A stretch of DNA of 64,000 nt. It comes from Synaphobranchus kaupii. Its lineage: Eukaryota > Chordata > Actinopteri > Anguilliformes > Synaphobranchidae. The DNA is taken from NCBI GenBank assembly GCA_029718625.1, contig CM056385.1, forward strand, positions 25,798,895 to 25,862,894, in the 5' to 3' direction. Of the stretch, positions 48,501-61,000 are shown in pieces. Position 1 is the first letter of the stretch. The number at the start of each line of letters is the position of its first letter. The translations under genes and the position numbers were made by a program. The notes below the pieces were generated by a model. It ran no database searches. It was not told the origin of the DNA and was given only the letters and a program-made list of their open reading frames with translations.

Positions 48501-51500
48501 AAGAAGATTTCATATGAATGCTTCCACAAGGGTAAGAGTCCTCATGATGTAGTAGTATTTAGGAATTTCAGCTGGGAGTCCTGGATATATAGAATCCCTA
48601 TGTCAACGTTATATCCTGGCCACGGCATTAAAGAGGTCATGCAGGTGTAATTAGACCGGGTCTGACCTTCCATGAGAAGTAAAGCAATTCCAAATGAGTT
48701 CAACTTACCCCTGGAGAAACAATAATAATAACCCCTTACGCCAGAGGTGCTTTACTCTATTTGCATTCATTGCGGTTGCATTTAAAACAGGCTCAATCAA
48801 AATGAGGACTCTGGAAACTCACAGACGATTCAAATCATGGGAAAGTTCATATCGTTATCATGGCAAAAATATGTATAAATTTCAGTAAGAAAAAAAAAAA
48901 AACTTCCACCTCGTTTGAGCGTCTCTTACTTTGTTTCAGTAATACAGTATTCTGACTCTTGGAAAAGAAACTCCGAGGGTTACCTTACAGAACAGACCAA
49001 GATTATGCCTGTTGTCAAAGGGATTCAAGAACAGTAACCATTTTATTTTTGGGCTTGTGTTCAAAAAAAAGGTTGTGCTTGAAGGGGTTAAACAATGATC
49101 AACAGTCCCCTGCTTTAACAGGACTGAGTAGATGCTTTCATAGAACTAGTGCATGAATGCACGATAGTGGGGCTTTAAGCAATGCTAAATCAGAACCATA
49201 TCAACATGATTCAATTATGAGTACTGGAGAATTAAAGTGTGAGGACATGGTTTCATGTAACATCACAAGTTTGTGATGTGCAACAGGAGTTGTAATTACT
49301 ACATGGATAACCCTGAATATAACCCCAAACTTAACCCTTGTGTAATTGAAAGATTTACACAAGAAAGTAACTTAATTGCAATTATACATACTTGCAGGTG
49401 CATTGTACCTTACAACATTATGCATTACAAATTTAAATGTAGAACACCAGATGTCCAGGGAAACCAACTAATTACAAAGTTAAACACTTACGTGTCCCCA
49501 GAGTTTGCCACTGCATTGGGTTTTGGGAGCATGTTAAAAGCCAGCACTGTAGTCAGCTGCACATGTCTAATGCCAGTGTGCTTTAATTTGCTCTTTTATC
49601 ATAGCCTGTCATATGTAAAAGTCATGTGTACTCGTTTACTGAAAGGGTACCCTCAGAGAAACCTTTCATCTCCATCCCCTCGTATCGGGGTATCGGGAAG
49701 ATCTTTGCTGTTCCACGCGATAAAGTAAATTCACACAGCAGTGGCCCGAGATATTCTCAGTCAAGTTATGTAAATGTGATTCTCATCCGAGTCAGGGTCC
49801 TGGCACGCCTCAGTGACACACTTAATTATCAAGCTTGGAATCATTTGTTTGATCAATAATGCCTTCAGATTTGGGGATGTTGAACTTTGTTGTGGTCCCA
49901 GTACTGCAAATGCAAACTTTTAAGTGTGTTGAAGAATACAGAAGAGCTGAAGGAATTTTGCCGCCAAGATGAGTTTGAGTTATTTTGACCTGGAAACACT
50001 ACAGGTATTATCTGATAATTTCCTTTTTTGGTTGAAAGGTTTATTGAATCATAACCTAAAATACAAGATAAATTATTGCAATAGTGCTTTCTTTGATCAG
50101 TCCCATAATTTCAAATTGAGATATTTCACATTTAACTTTGCATTACAGACCATATTTGCTTTTTGCAACTGTGTTAGAGGCACAAAAGCACATCTGAATT
50201 TGCTCTGACTGCAGTTTGTGTCCCTCACTTAATATCGTTCACAACCTGGTTCAACAGGCATGTGGTGATCCCTCTTGGGGAGGCGATTTGAAAAAGTACC
50301 AGAGGTTATCCATGGGCAAAATTGAAAATACAAAATTACAGTTTTTGAACATTTATGGAAAAATAGTTTTTGCGTTTGCAGTTTGTGGAGGACTGCATTA
50401 CTGCCAGTGTCTCACAGCTTGACCCATTGTCCAGCCAACCACAATCATTGGACTAGATAATGCTCATCCATCTGGGCGGGGCGATTTATCAAAGAATATG
50501 GAGGTGTACGTTTGGTGTGCATTGGCTAGACTCAGCAATCTTCTTATTTATAAGAAAGACTATAGCAGACTACCTTCCAATTTTTCCCCAAATAAAATAA
50601 CTCGCTAATGTCCAATCTGTTCACGATGTAAAGTGCAGTCAGAATGAATAACACACAGTGTTCTTAAATTCTTGTATTTTATGTTCAGTGTGACTGAACA
50701 TAAGTTAACTGTGCCCCAAATTGGATTAATTTATTTATGTATTCAATTTTCATATTGCTCGTTTCATACAGGAAACTAAAATGATCCCATTATTTCAAAG
50801 TTAAAATCTTATCCATAGGGGCATGAAGCAGCAGGATACTATGTTAGGTTAGATTTCCTGTGTTTAAGTTAATTTTTCAAGCATACGGTAAATGTTAAGT
50901 GTTTATCTAATGAAGAGCATGTTATATTGATTATGAAATGAGAAAATTGAACATTCTGATCTCATCCAGATTTTTTGTAAAATAGCTAACATTAAGAAAG
51001 GAAGCATGGTTTATCAGCTAAAAGTCAATACTTAGGCTATATGCAGAGTTGTTTTCAGTAAAATGCACTGAAAATAGAGCGATGAATAAATCTTCTGTCA
51101 TTAAATCCATATGGTTCTATTTTTCATGACTTTTCCAAAACACATGCATTGAACATTCTGATATAATTTGAATATCAACTTAAATGGCTATGAATGGTGA
51201 AATATCTTGGCAGTATGCTTGATCATTGATTAATGTGGCATTGTTACGAAAAGACAAGGCTGCTATACATGCTTGTTTTGCCTGCTAAATGTAATCGTTA
51301 TTACGGTTAGCTATAACAGTTATTACTGTATGACTTATGCTAGCTATACAGTATATTGAGTTTGCTAGCTACAACCTAGTCATGTAAAGTTTTACACTCA
51401 TACAAAGATTTACAATGTCAAAGCGAAAGCTGACCATAAACGAAGCGTTACACCGACAGCCATCCGGCTAACGTGAATGACTTGCAGCTAAATATCCAAT

Positions 51501-52536
51501 GGGGAGAATCATTGTGTGTAGGCATGGAGCAAGAAATCAACAAGAATAAGAAAAAGCAGAAGAAGAAGAAGAAGAAGAAACATTTTAATTTTAAAAAATT
51601 ATGCTAGAAACATGTAAGAATGTTGTAGGCTTTTGTGTGCTTTATCCGGGAATGATTCTGCTTTTATTCACACAACAGCTGTTCCGGAAGATTTCTGGAA
51701 ATCTTACATGGTTCTCTGCTGGAAAATTTGCGCAATGTCTTACACGGAAAACTGACTCTGGCTTTATTCACACGAGGCTGACACGGAAGATTCTCTGAAC
51801 ATTTATGGGTTAACATGCATGTGTAAGAGGGGCTTAATGGTCCTCCTCATATCTTCTGGCTGGTCTTATCAGATGACCTGTTGTGGCTTTGTTTGAAAGT
51901 CTGACAGCCTGACACAGGGGGTTAACAGGGAGCCATTCTTGGTCCCCTCCTGTCTTGCTTGTACACAGAATCCCTTGGCTGAGATCTGATATCTTCCAAA
52001 TAAGCTACTCCTTTCACCGTTCTGCTGACCATACACAGATGTCTCTCCCCTTCCACTTGTGGCATCAACCTTGCCTCAATAATATATCAATTTGTATGCA
52101 TTTGTTATGGTTGCAACATTAGACGCTGTACATTTCAATCTAATGTTATTTACAGCACCGTATGATATACTTCATGAACATGCTTTAACTTCTGCGACAT
52201 GTGGTTGCCGAGCAAAAAACTCCTGACGTATAGGTTGTGACTCATACTGGCGTATTAGTGGTACTGTATAACAGGACCTACAGCACATAGTCTTATGCAA
52301 TGGGTTTTAGAGTAATTGGAATGTAATTTATCGTAGCTATCACAGCATAAAAAATGATTGATAACTTGATATTTCTGGCTCCAGCAGGCAGGAACTGAGA
52401 CAGCTAATGTTTGAGAGCAGTTTGTGTAAGCATGTTGGGTCTCATAATATGCCATGAGTAAGAAGTGCATGACTAATATTTTGGTGGCCTCCGGATACGT
52501 ATGTTGGACTAGAGTATTTGAGTCATAGCATATTAA
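45509..52536. other. Long unassigned non-coding interval
   Basis: About 7 kb in which I recognise no gene or full transposon. Visible items: a run of 18 G at about 47279-47296; a GAA simple repeat near 51552-51578; GC-richer sequence at 48240-48420; and a possible MITE-like stretch at 51640-51830 with repeated TTTATTCACAC words. The 49273-49728 open frame (151 codons) has no recognisable domain or splice context. Confidence 0.4.
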
Positions 52537-53002
52537 AATAAAGGATCTTTGATCATACAATGTGATGATCCAATGATTCACAATCAAAGCTCAGGATTCA
52601 AACATACATTTAAGAATTAGAATAAATAAATATAATAATCAGAAGCTAATTAAATAAATAAATTCTATTATATTTCAATTATTAAATTTATAATGTACTA
52701 TTATTATTATAGGGCATACTATACACATGGTTGGCTAAATGGCTGTAAGTCATCAGGGGTCTGAGGTATAATAAAGGATCTTTGATCATACAATGTGATG
52801 ATCCAATGATTCACAATCAAAGCTCAGGATTCAAACATACATTTAAGAATTAGAATAAATAAATATAATAATCAGAAGCTAATTAAATAAATACATTCTA
52901 TTATATTTCAATTATTAAATTTATAATGTACTATTATTATTATAGGGCATACTATACACATGGTTGGCTAAATGGCTGTAAGTCATCAGGGGTCTGAGGT
53001 AT
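52537..53002. repeat. 233-bp tandem duplication
   Basis: The unit AAGGATCTTTGATCATACAA to GGGTCTGAGGTAT occurs twice, offset by exactly 233 bp (for example AAGGATC at 52541 and 52774). By eye the copies differ at one base (AAATAAATT versus AAATACATT). The duplicated unit includes the first 40-odd bases of Tc1-like copy D, so it arose after that element was in place. A short AATAA word at the junction suggests microhomology. Confidence 0.95.
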
Positions 53003-54232
53003 CAATCGAGCCTCAAACCATCACTCTGCTGCCAGATGTGCAGTAGATATGGATGGATCACTTTAAGGGTTGTTTCTCCTGACTCATTTTCCTATTGAAC
53101 TCTATGGGAAATTTATTCAGGAGAAAGCATGTGTTTCATACTATTCCCATGTAATTTACAGCTTAATCTAGTCCCCCCCCCCCCCCCCCCAATTCGCATA
53201 GAGATCCATTCAAATGTAGAGAGGTTATAGTATCGCTTGTAAGAGAAAATAAGATATCAAGGGCGCCATCTTACACCCGGCACTAAGCGGCGCTAACCCA
53301 AATGCAAGTGTCTTTGCTATCTTACACCCAGCGCAGGGTTCATTATAGGGCCAAGCGCTCACATCGTTTAAATACCAAGTCATCTTGCGCCCATTGCAAG
53401 TGAACTGGGCGTGTTGGTCTTAAGATGAGGTGTGGCCAGGATCATGCCGCATTGCTATCTTGAGCCAGGCAGAAAGCGTTTGCGCTAGAACCACCACAGC
53501 ATGTCGCTGTTGTTTACATGTTATTTTAACGGCGCATAGACCCTCCTGTCTGTTACACCCAGGGGACGCGCACAAGTGTGACTAAAAATATCGAGATTAC
53601 AATGTGACATATTATTATTGTGTAGGCTATATCAAAAAATGCATAATAATAAAAGGGTCCATAGGTCAGAGACCACATAGGCTACCTGTCCCTCAGCGAA
53701 GGGGAATGGCGCATTAAATTGCTTTCAGTCCACTCCATCAACATCCAGGCGATGCTAAGGTTACATGTATAGACTATTTGCAATTAACCTGGATCAAGCT
53801 ATGACTTAGCCTATATTTGCCAATAATTCCTGTAATCTTCTGGGGGGGACAATGGCTATCCATTAAAAATGAGCTGATAACACCTATATCAAGCCTAATG
53901 CGCGAATTGTCATTTACACCTAATGCGTGAATTGTCATTCAATGGAAAACTCGCACACTGCATAGATGGACATTTGAGTTCTGAAAATGCGCTTCAGATG
54001 TCATTACAATACAGCTATGTTCATCTAGGCCTACAGCCTGTAAGTAATTAGAATGGTTTTGACTGAATAAAGTTAAAAACCTTGTCCAGTGAATATTGCA
54101 TTTATTGCTTTTCAAATAGCCTAGGATACAGTCCCCGGGATTCGCTGTGCGTAAGGTTTTTTCCGATAGCTATACGGTTAAAAAACTGTGATAAATTTCA
54201 CCATGTTAACTGAATTTTAGCCTTAGTCTTCG

Positions 54233-54861
54233 TGTTACGTTCCTATGCTGCTTTGCGAGTGTGGCCCTTTAAAAATGTCTAACTCGTTTCATTCGGCTCA
54301 CCTGGGTATGATTGGCAATTGAAGACACCGGTGCCTGATGACCAGGGGAGCATATATACTAGTGGCATTTCTCTCGTTGAAGAGTGATTCATCCTTTTCT
54401 TTGGTTTGTTCCAGGCATGTTGCCGGCCTTGCTGTCATGCTGAAGCGCACGTTTTAAATTGTTGTTGTGGCGTCAATTTGATTTGTAGCCACTTATTTTG
54501 TACGGTGTGAAAAGGCCTACATTTTGGGAGGAAGCCTACATCGGCCATTATGGGAGGAAGCTCACCTTATTTTTATAATGTTGCCTTTTAATAGAAAGGA
54601 ACAGATAGAGAAGCATAGCAAGCCTGCGGAAGACTTTTGTTTTGCGCTCGTGCACCTTTTGCTTTCCGGGTGAGCTAGCTTTCTTTTTAAAAAGTAATAG
54701 ATCAGGTGAGTTAGCTTATGAGCTTCCTCTGGTGTTATAGCTGCTGCTGAGATTCTTATTTGAAATAAAAACCGTTTTGGTTCTTGTCAGTGTGTTTTTT
54801 TTTGGTTAGACCCTTTGTAACCATTTGGTTATTGTAACGCGGGTGGGGTTGGGTCGTAACA
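54233..54861 (+). repeat. 5' LTR
   Basis: 629 bp with short inverted ends TGTTACG/CGTAACA. A TATA-like CATATATAC lies at 54351-54359 and a polyadenylation signal AATAAA at 54764-54769, in the right order for promoter and 3'-end functions of an LTR. By eye it differs from the 3' LTR at six positions, none an indel. Confidence 0.95.
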
Positions 54862-54863
54862 AT

Positions 54864-54881
54864 TGGGGGCTCGTCCGGGAT
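54864..54881 (+). promoter_or_regulatory. Primer-binding site, tRNA-Pro type
   Basis: TGGGGGCTCGTCCGGGAT, two bases after the LTR end. This is the sequence complementary to the 3' end of tRNA-Pro that gammaretroviruses and some LTR elements use to prime minus-strand synthesis. All 18 positions fit. Confidence 0.92.
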
Positions 54882-56163
54882 ATGAATATTTATAAGGAGG
54901 TGTGGCTACTTTGTTTTCCATGTGGTCCTTTGTCCTCTAAAGTCCTTTTGCTGCTTTGGTATTTTTTTTGCAATAACTGACTCTTAATCATTTTTCCCTT
55001 ATTTCTTGTGTGTATTTCTAATAGGACATATTTGTAGTTTTGTATTTGCTGTCTTGGCCTTTGAGTGAATTTGAACTTTAATAATCTGGGATATGGACTT
55101 TGTCTGATTGCCACGGGAGGCTTGCTTTGTGTTGTCCAGATCTGTATTTTTGTTCTCTTGCTAGTAGGGCTTGCTTTGTTGTCCAAGATCTGGATTTTGT
55201 TTGTTGCTAATAAAGGCTCGCCAGTCCAACACCTGGACTGTTCAATTTTCATTTAAGGCTAATTTTTGCCTCGTCTATACAGACTTTGTTTGCCATTTAA
55301 GGCTTGCTTTATTCTGTCCATTATCTGAACTTTGTTGCTTGCACTTTACAGATCACTTTGTTTTGTCCATTAGTTGGATTTCTGTTCGCTTTCCGGTAAA
55401 GGCTCGCTCTGTGTCCCGTTCATGATATGGACACTATTTGCCATTTAAGGCTAGTTTCATCCGTGATCAGGATTTTGTCGCTTGTCTTATGGATCACTTT
55501 TGTTTTGTCCTTGAGTTGGACTTGTTCGCTTTCCAGGAAAGGCTCGCTTTGTTCCGTTCAGGATATAGACTCGGTTTGTGTGCCCTTTCAGGCTTGTTTT
55601 GTATGTTAGCTTGCCATTTAAGGCTGGCTTTGTTCTGTACAGATCTGGACTTTGTTTGCTTGCTATTGGGGCTCGCTTTGTGTCGTCCAAGATCTGGATT
55701 TTGTTTGCTTGCCATTAAAGGTTTGCAAGTCTATGACCTGGACTTGGTAAATGTCCGATATTGGACTTTGTATTTGTGTTTTGTAGTTGTTAGCTAGTGC
55801 TGTGAGTTGAGCAGCTTGTTGAGTTGGTATTCGTTACTATTTTGCACGTACACCTTTTTGTCTTATGTAACTAGCTGCTATTTGTACTACATTCTTTGCG
55901 ACATAGTGTGTGCCTTTAGTGTAGTGTTTCTAGTGTATACTATCTGGTACCTTTTCGGTAGTGCTCGTCATTCGGTGTGGCATTTGTTATGTTGTAGCCT
56001 TGTGCTACATGGGTATCTTTTGTTTGATAGTATTTTGCTCTAAGCCTGTATCATTCAGTCTGAGTATCTCCTTTGTGATTTTTATCTGTAGGTAAATTGT
56101 TTGGTTTTCAATGTCTAATCTGCGGTGTTATTTGACAGATTAGTCATTGTCTATGTGTGGGGG
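54882..56163 (+). repeat. LTR element interior: degenerate repeat of about 50-60 bp, no coding domains
   Basis: From about 55090 to 55770 the motifs GGCTYGCTTTGT, TGTCCAAGATCTGGA, TTTGTTTGCTTGCCATT and AAAGGCTCGC recur roughly every 45-65 bp with many changes, making a degenerate tandem array. Open frames of 60-120 codons on both strands are Leu/Phe/Cys- or Lys/Gln-rich products of the array. A G-run (TGTGTGGGGG) just before the 3' LTR could be the remains of a polypurine tract but is a weak match. Confidence 0.75.
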
Positions 56164-56792
56164 TGTTACGTTCCTATGCTGCTTTGCGAGTGTGGCCCTT
56201 TAAAAATGTCTAACTTGTTTCATTCGGCTCACCTGGGTATGATTGGCAATTGAAGACACTGGTGCCTGATTACCAGGGGAGCATATATACTAGTGGCATT
56301 TCTCTCGTTGAAGAGTGATTCATCCTTTTCTTTGGTTTGTTCCAGGCATGTTGCCGGCCTTGCTGTCATGCTGAAGTGCACGTTTTAAATTGTTGTTGTG
56401 GCGTCAATTTCATTTGTAGCCACTTATTTTGTACGGTGTGAAAAGGCCTACATTTTGGGAGGAAGCCTACATCGGCCATTATGGGAGGAAGCTCACCTTA
56501 TTTTTATAATGTTGCCTTTTAATAGAAAGGAACAGATAGAGAAGCATAGCAAGCCTGCGGAAGACTTTTGTTTTGCTCTCGTGCACCTTTTGCTTTCCGG
56601 GTGAGCTAGCTTTCTTTTTAAAAAGTAATAGATCAGGTGAGTTAGCTTATGAGCTTCCTCTGGTGTTATAGCTGCTGCTGAGATTCTTATTTGAAATAAA
56701 AACCGTTTTGGTTCTTGTCAGTGTGTTTTTTTTTGGTTAGACCCTTTGTAACCATTTGGTTATTGTAACGCGGGTGGGGTTGGGTCGTAACA
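56164..56792 (+). repeat. 3' LTR
   Basis: Same length as the 5' LTR. Differences seen by eye are single substitutions (for example AACTCG/AACTTG, GACACC/GACACT, TGATGA/TGATTA, AAGCGC/AAGTGC, TTTGAT/TTTCAT, TGCGCT/TGCTCT), about 99% identity, implying recent insertion. Confidence 0.95.
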
Positions 56793-58095
56793 CTTCGCCC
56801 TTCATATTTTTTAAATTGCAGTGACCAGGCTTCCATACTCTCAGCTTATGAAAACCCGCTGATTTCACCTGTTATACCATAACTTAACAAAACAATTTTA
56901 AAGAAAACAATTTTAATGCCATTCTCTGCATGGGCGCTTTAACTTTATACAGGAGCAGGTCTGTTTCACCTGCTTTAAATTGCACTTTTCACAGTCTTCC
57001 CAGGAAAGTGGACTTGTTTTTAAAGCATTAGCTGCTAGTAAAACACGTTTGTCACATTTCCATATATTGTTTTATAATAAGGACATTATAAAACAAGGGA
57101 AAATATGCATGGACCTCTCGGTTGCCAACGACAGCTTTATTGTATTTAGTGTCATCATGAAAGCAACATAATGGTATTTGTGATTAATCAATATTAGAAT
57201 GCAGGTAATGAACTTCGGATGAAGCTTGAACTTCGAGAACTGCATGAGAACAGCCTCATGGAATTGACGTTTGACAATGTTGCATTGTATAATCAAACTA
57301 AATTAGTTAAACAGGCTAATCTGGCGATTTCTAAGGTGAGAAGGAAGCCATTGGTAGCTTATTCTCAGCAGTTGCAGGTGCTTTTAACTAAATTTAACCG
57401 CATATATTTTGTAAAATAACAGCACTGTCAGGAATTACCGGGAACTCATAATGGTTAGTCAGAATAATATTGATCATACTATTGATCCATATAGCCTATT
57501 CCTTGATCGCACTGTTTCGCCACCATATAAGCAATCCGCCAAGGTGGAAAAACAGGCTTTTAAAGGGAATGGGATATGACATTTTGATTGGTTTATTGCA
57601 TGTCACACCCAAGACACACCTATAATTAATGAAGAGACTAGGTTCAGCCCATTTGCACGTTGCGCCGTGCTTAGCACTCAAAAAACACGCTGTCAAACTA
57701 GCAAAAGTGGACTTGGACACGCCCTAAATGCACTTTACGCCATGCGTTTAGACAAAGCGCTAAGATCGCCAAGATAGAGCCCCAAGAGTCATTTGATGTT
57801 GTTGGGTCACAGACATCAGGAAATATGGCATGCAAAGGATATGCAACCAAATATTTAAAATGATGACTTTATTTAAGTTTATGTTAATTCGTCCAGTTAC
57901 TTTTGGTGCCCTAAAATGGGGGGGGGGGGGGCTATGTGTAAAAATGCTACACAATTGCTACATGGTTCACCCGATATGGACGTAAAAACCGCTCAAATTA
58001 AAGCTGAAAGTCTGCACCTGAACCTCATTGTCACTGTTCCATTTCAAATCCAATGTGCTGGAGTACAGAGCCAAAACAACAAAAAATGTGTCACC

Positions 58096-61000
58096 GTCCT
58101 GTATTGACTAATATGATACTGTTATTGATAACTGATATTAACTAATATGGTTGAGCTGAAATGAAAATTAAATTAACTAACAGTAAATATAAGCAGGGAA
58201 TTGACTGTTACCAAATTTATGATTGACACTGCAGTCCACCAATCCCTGCTTAGAAACAGTTGCTGTGTAGGACTTCCTCTGACATCTAGCTCAGACATTT
58301 TAGTTGATAACAGGGGGGGGGGGGGGGACTTTAGCTGCAAGCTACAAAGCTTCTTCTGGAGATGGTTAAAAGGTGTTGTTGAGGAACTTTTTCAAGCCAA
58401 CTCAATTAATGACTTGAGTATCTCAGTTATTAGAAATGTGTACGGTCTCTGCCCATACTATGCCATTACTCAACCGTAACCAGGAGTTCATCACAACAGG
58501 ATATATTTGGCTTTGTCCTGCCAGCTGGATTTAAGCCAGCCAAGGTTACTTGGGTTTCTGACACATTAGCGGCTCCCACGGATGAACCACATACCCACCG
58601 GTTGCCAGTTGTTATTAGTGAGGGTACACTTCCACAATTTATCAGTTGTTGTCAGTGATGGATACCTTTATCCACAACAGGCCATTTCATATTGCCAAAA
58701 ATAAATGGGAAATGAGAAAATTTAGTTATAGTTTGTAAAAAAAATAAATATATACATTATTATTCTATAGTTCATTTGAGCTTACCCTTGAGAGTCATAT
58801 ATTTATTTTGAATGCAGCGAGGAAGGGTACTTTGAGGCATCGCATTTATAAGGCCTAAGCAGAGCATTATGCCAGATTTGGACGTTTGAAAATGGGTTTA
58901 CTGCTCCTCTCAACAAGATATTCACTGTCATGTGGTAGTGAAATGTTTGCATTAATCTCTCCTTTAAAAATAAGGCCAGAATTGTGCCATGTCACGTCCA
59001 CGGCTTAAAAAGATTAGTAAAGAACCACACTGAATGTCACAACAGATTAAGGAAACCAATATGTTATTCTATCTGAGAATTCTGTTTTTAAATAACGATT
59101 GGACAAGAGACAGAGCTCTCTAAGTAAGTCTAGTGCATATTTTAATGACATATTCAATGGCAGTGCAAAAGGACACTCTTCCTAAGGGCAAATGGTGAGC
59201 TCTGGCTGTGAGTTTTAATAAGTGTGGCCCAGTCATGCATGCCTGTAATAGAGACTGAATTTCCTGCCATTTGTGGTGCAGGCTATCACAACTGCCATTG
59301 AAATAAAATGAATAAACTTTGACGTTCATTTGGCAAGCCATTTACAATGAAACAGATAAATGTGTCTTCACATATTATAACCAACCATATCAGCTGTGCA
59401 ATCACTACTATATTATATTATTTATATCGGGCTTTGGTGTCACCTTGACCTTTTGTCTACAAATCCTTCCGCCCGACATTTCACACGATTGACTAAATCA
59501 TAAGTGTGTAGTTCTACCTAAGCCTTCAGATTTTTCACCTCATTTCAGTTATTACTACTCATTTTCAGGTTTCTTCAACCTACCCAAAATAGCCCTGTTA
59601 ACAGTCCTAAAATTAACTTTAAAAGCTGCAGAACAGAGACCTCCAAGTTAACTTCAGGAAAGTAGATGATAAAACCTAGCAATTAGATGCTGTTCAGCTT
59701 CATTAACATGTGATATTTGTTTAGGGATTCCACCAGAGATCTGGGGAAGTGGTGGGGGGTATTTTCCCAGTAACATTTTGCAATCCTGTGGTGACTTAAT
59801 CCAATTAGACAATTAGACACATCAGGACTGGCAGCCTGATCATTGATGATAATCCCCTATGGCACATTTCCTTGCATAGCATTCTGGAAAAACCACTGGC
59901 CTGACCAGCTACACAGAGATGCTTTAAGTCAAACCAGAGCACAGTAGAAAAGGGTGCAGTGCGAGTTTGGTTTTTTCATCAGGGTGAACACATTGTAGAA
60001 GCAGTCATTTTTCCAGAACTTCGTTGGATGACAAAGTAATTCAAATGAATCCTGAAACAGGTTTGTTTTGCTTTGGGTCCTATTCCTCTTCTTCTTAGGG
60101 ACACCACATTACATTAATGTCATGAGAAAACCATAATGAACCAACGGCACACCAGCTAAAATAGAACAAAACGTTTCAGCTACTAGCCAATGTAGGAAAT
60201 ACGTAAATATGTCTCCTGATACATTCACCATTATGGACAATAGTTAGAACTCCCATAGAAAATAACCACCAATTATTACTCTTCATTGCTAATCTCCCCA
60301 CTCCCTGGGCAGTTCTCCCGGCTGATTACCTCATCAGGGTGCCTCCTATCATGCCATGAGTTAGCGTGCGGTTATGGCCTTGTAGCAGTGACGCCTGACA
60401 CACATTGGTTCCAAAACATTAGTAACACAAGTGAGATTATAAACGCACAGAAGAGATAATTAGATGATATTATGGTAACAACAGAACAGAACATGCACTC
60501 AATACCATATGGCATCATCAACACCCAGACCAAGACTTTGAGGTTGAGGGTCGAGACCAAAATCCAGGCCAAGAGACAAAGATCTCATCTCTGAGCATCA
60601 CATCACTACTGTTCTTATAGGATTACATGGTTGTGAGGGTGAAATTAGACTATGGGACAAAGTTGCTTTCTTTTACATTTTACATTCAGGGACCTATGCA
60701 TGGACAGCATAGAGGAGTCCAGGAAGACACAGAGAGAAGAGACTGGAGCAGACACAGGACCATCAGTTTCTTGCGTTGGTTGCACACACACTGACTGTTC
60801 CTTCTGTGTGTAAAAGAACGCTCAGGGTGAAAGTCGGAAATCTGCTTAAAAAACGTTTTGCATTTTCTACCTCTGCCTTTCGGTCACGGTGTCGCCATAT
60901 CACATGGACTCCAAACATTGCGTATGTATGATGTCCATCGCGTGCAGAGGTACGCAGACTCTCAGAGCCCGTGTTATATTAAACATCTGAATTTCTGCGT

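Larger units (their letters stand above)
54233..56792 (+). mobile_element. Non-autonomous LTR retrotransposon with tRNA-Pro type primer site
   Basis: Two direct LTRs of 629 bp (TGTTACG...CGTAACA) flank a 1.3-kb interior. The element is bounded by a perfect 5-bp target duplication CTTCG (54228-54232, 56793-56797). It carries an 18-nt primer-binding site but no gag, protease, reverse transcriptase or integrase fragment. The total of 2,560 bp and empty interior fit a LARD/TRIM-like parasite of an autonomous LTR element. Clade (Gypsy or retrovirus-like) cannot be told without coding sequence. Confidence 0.93.
53261..57782 (-). mobile_element. GGGCYC-terminal DNA transposon, copy 2, with an LTR element inside
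   Basis: The left end GGGCGCCATCTTACACCCGG and the right end in reverse complement GGGCTCTATCTTGGCGATC are flanked by a perfect 3-bp duplication CAA (53258-53260, 57783-57785). The uninterrupted target, seen in the other Tc1-like copies, has a single CAA here. Orientation is opposite to copy 1 at 15968-18423. Without the LTR insertion the element is about 1.96 kb, against 2.46 kb for copy 1, and about 1.2 kb of the GGGCTC-side interior of copy 1 is absent. No transposase. Confidence 0.88.
52959..58095 (-). mobile_element. Tc1-like hairpin family, copy D, split by a nested insertion
   Basis: The left part (52959-53260) holds one hairpin arm, a shortened second arm, a run of about 18 C after TAATCTAGT, and AAGATATCAA. 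The right part (57783-58095) resumes with GAGTCATTTGATGTTGTTGG and continues through CAGACATCAGG, CTTTTGGTGCCCTAAAATG, a G-run, and GGAGTACAGAGCCAAAACAAC. Joining the parts and dropping one CAA restores the arrangement of copy B. The outer terminus beyond about 58095 is lost. Confidence 0.85.

Noticed and set aside
49273..49728. 151-codon open frame
   Set aside because: No recognisable domain, no splice or promoter context, and composition like translated AT-rich DNA.
55065..56043. Open frames of 60-120 codons in the LTR element interior
   Set aside because: They occur on both strands and follow the degenerate tandem repeat. No capsid, nucleocapsid, protease, polymerase or integrase motif was seen.
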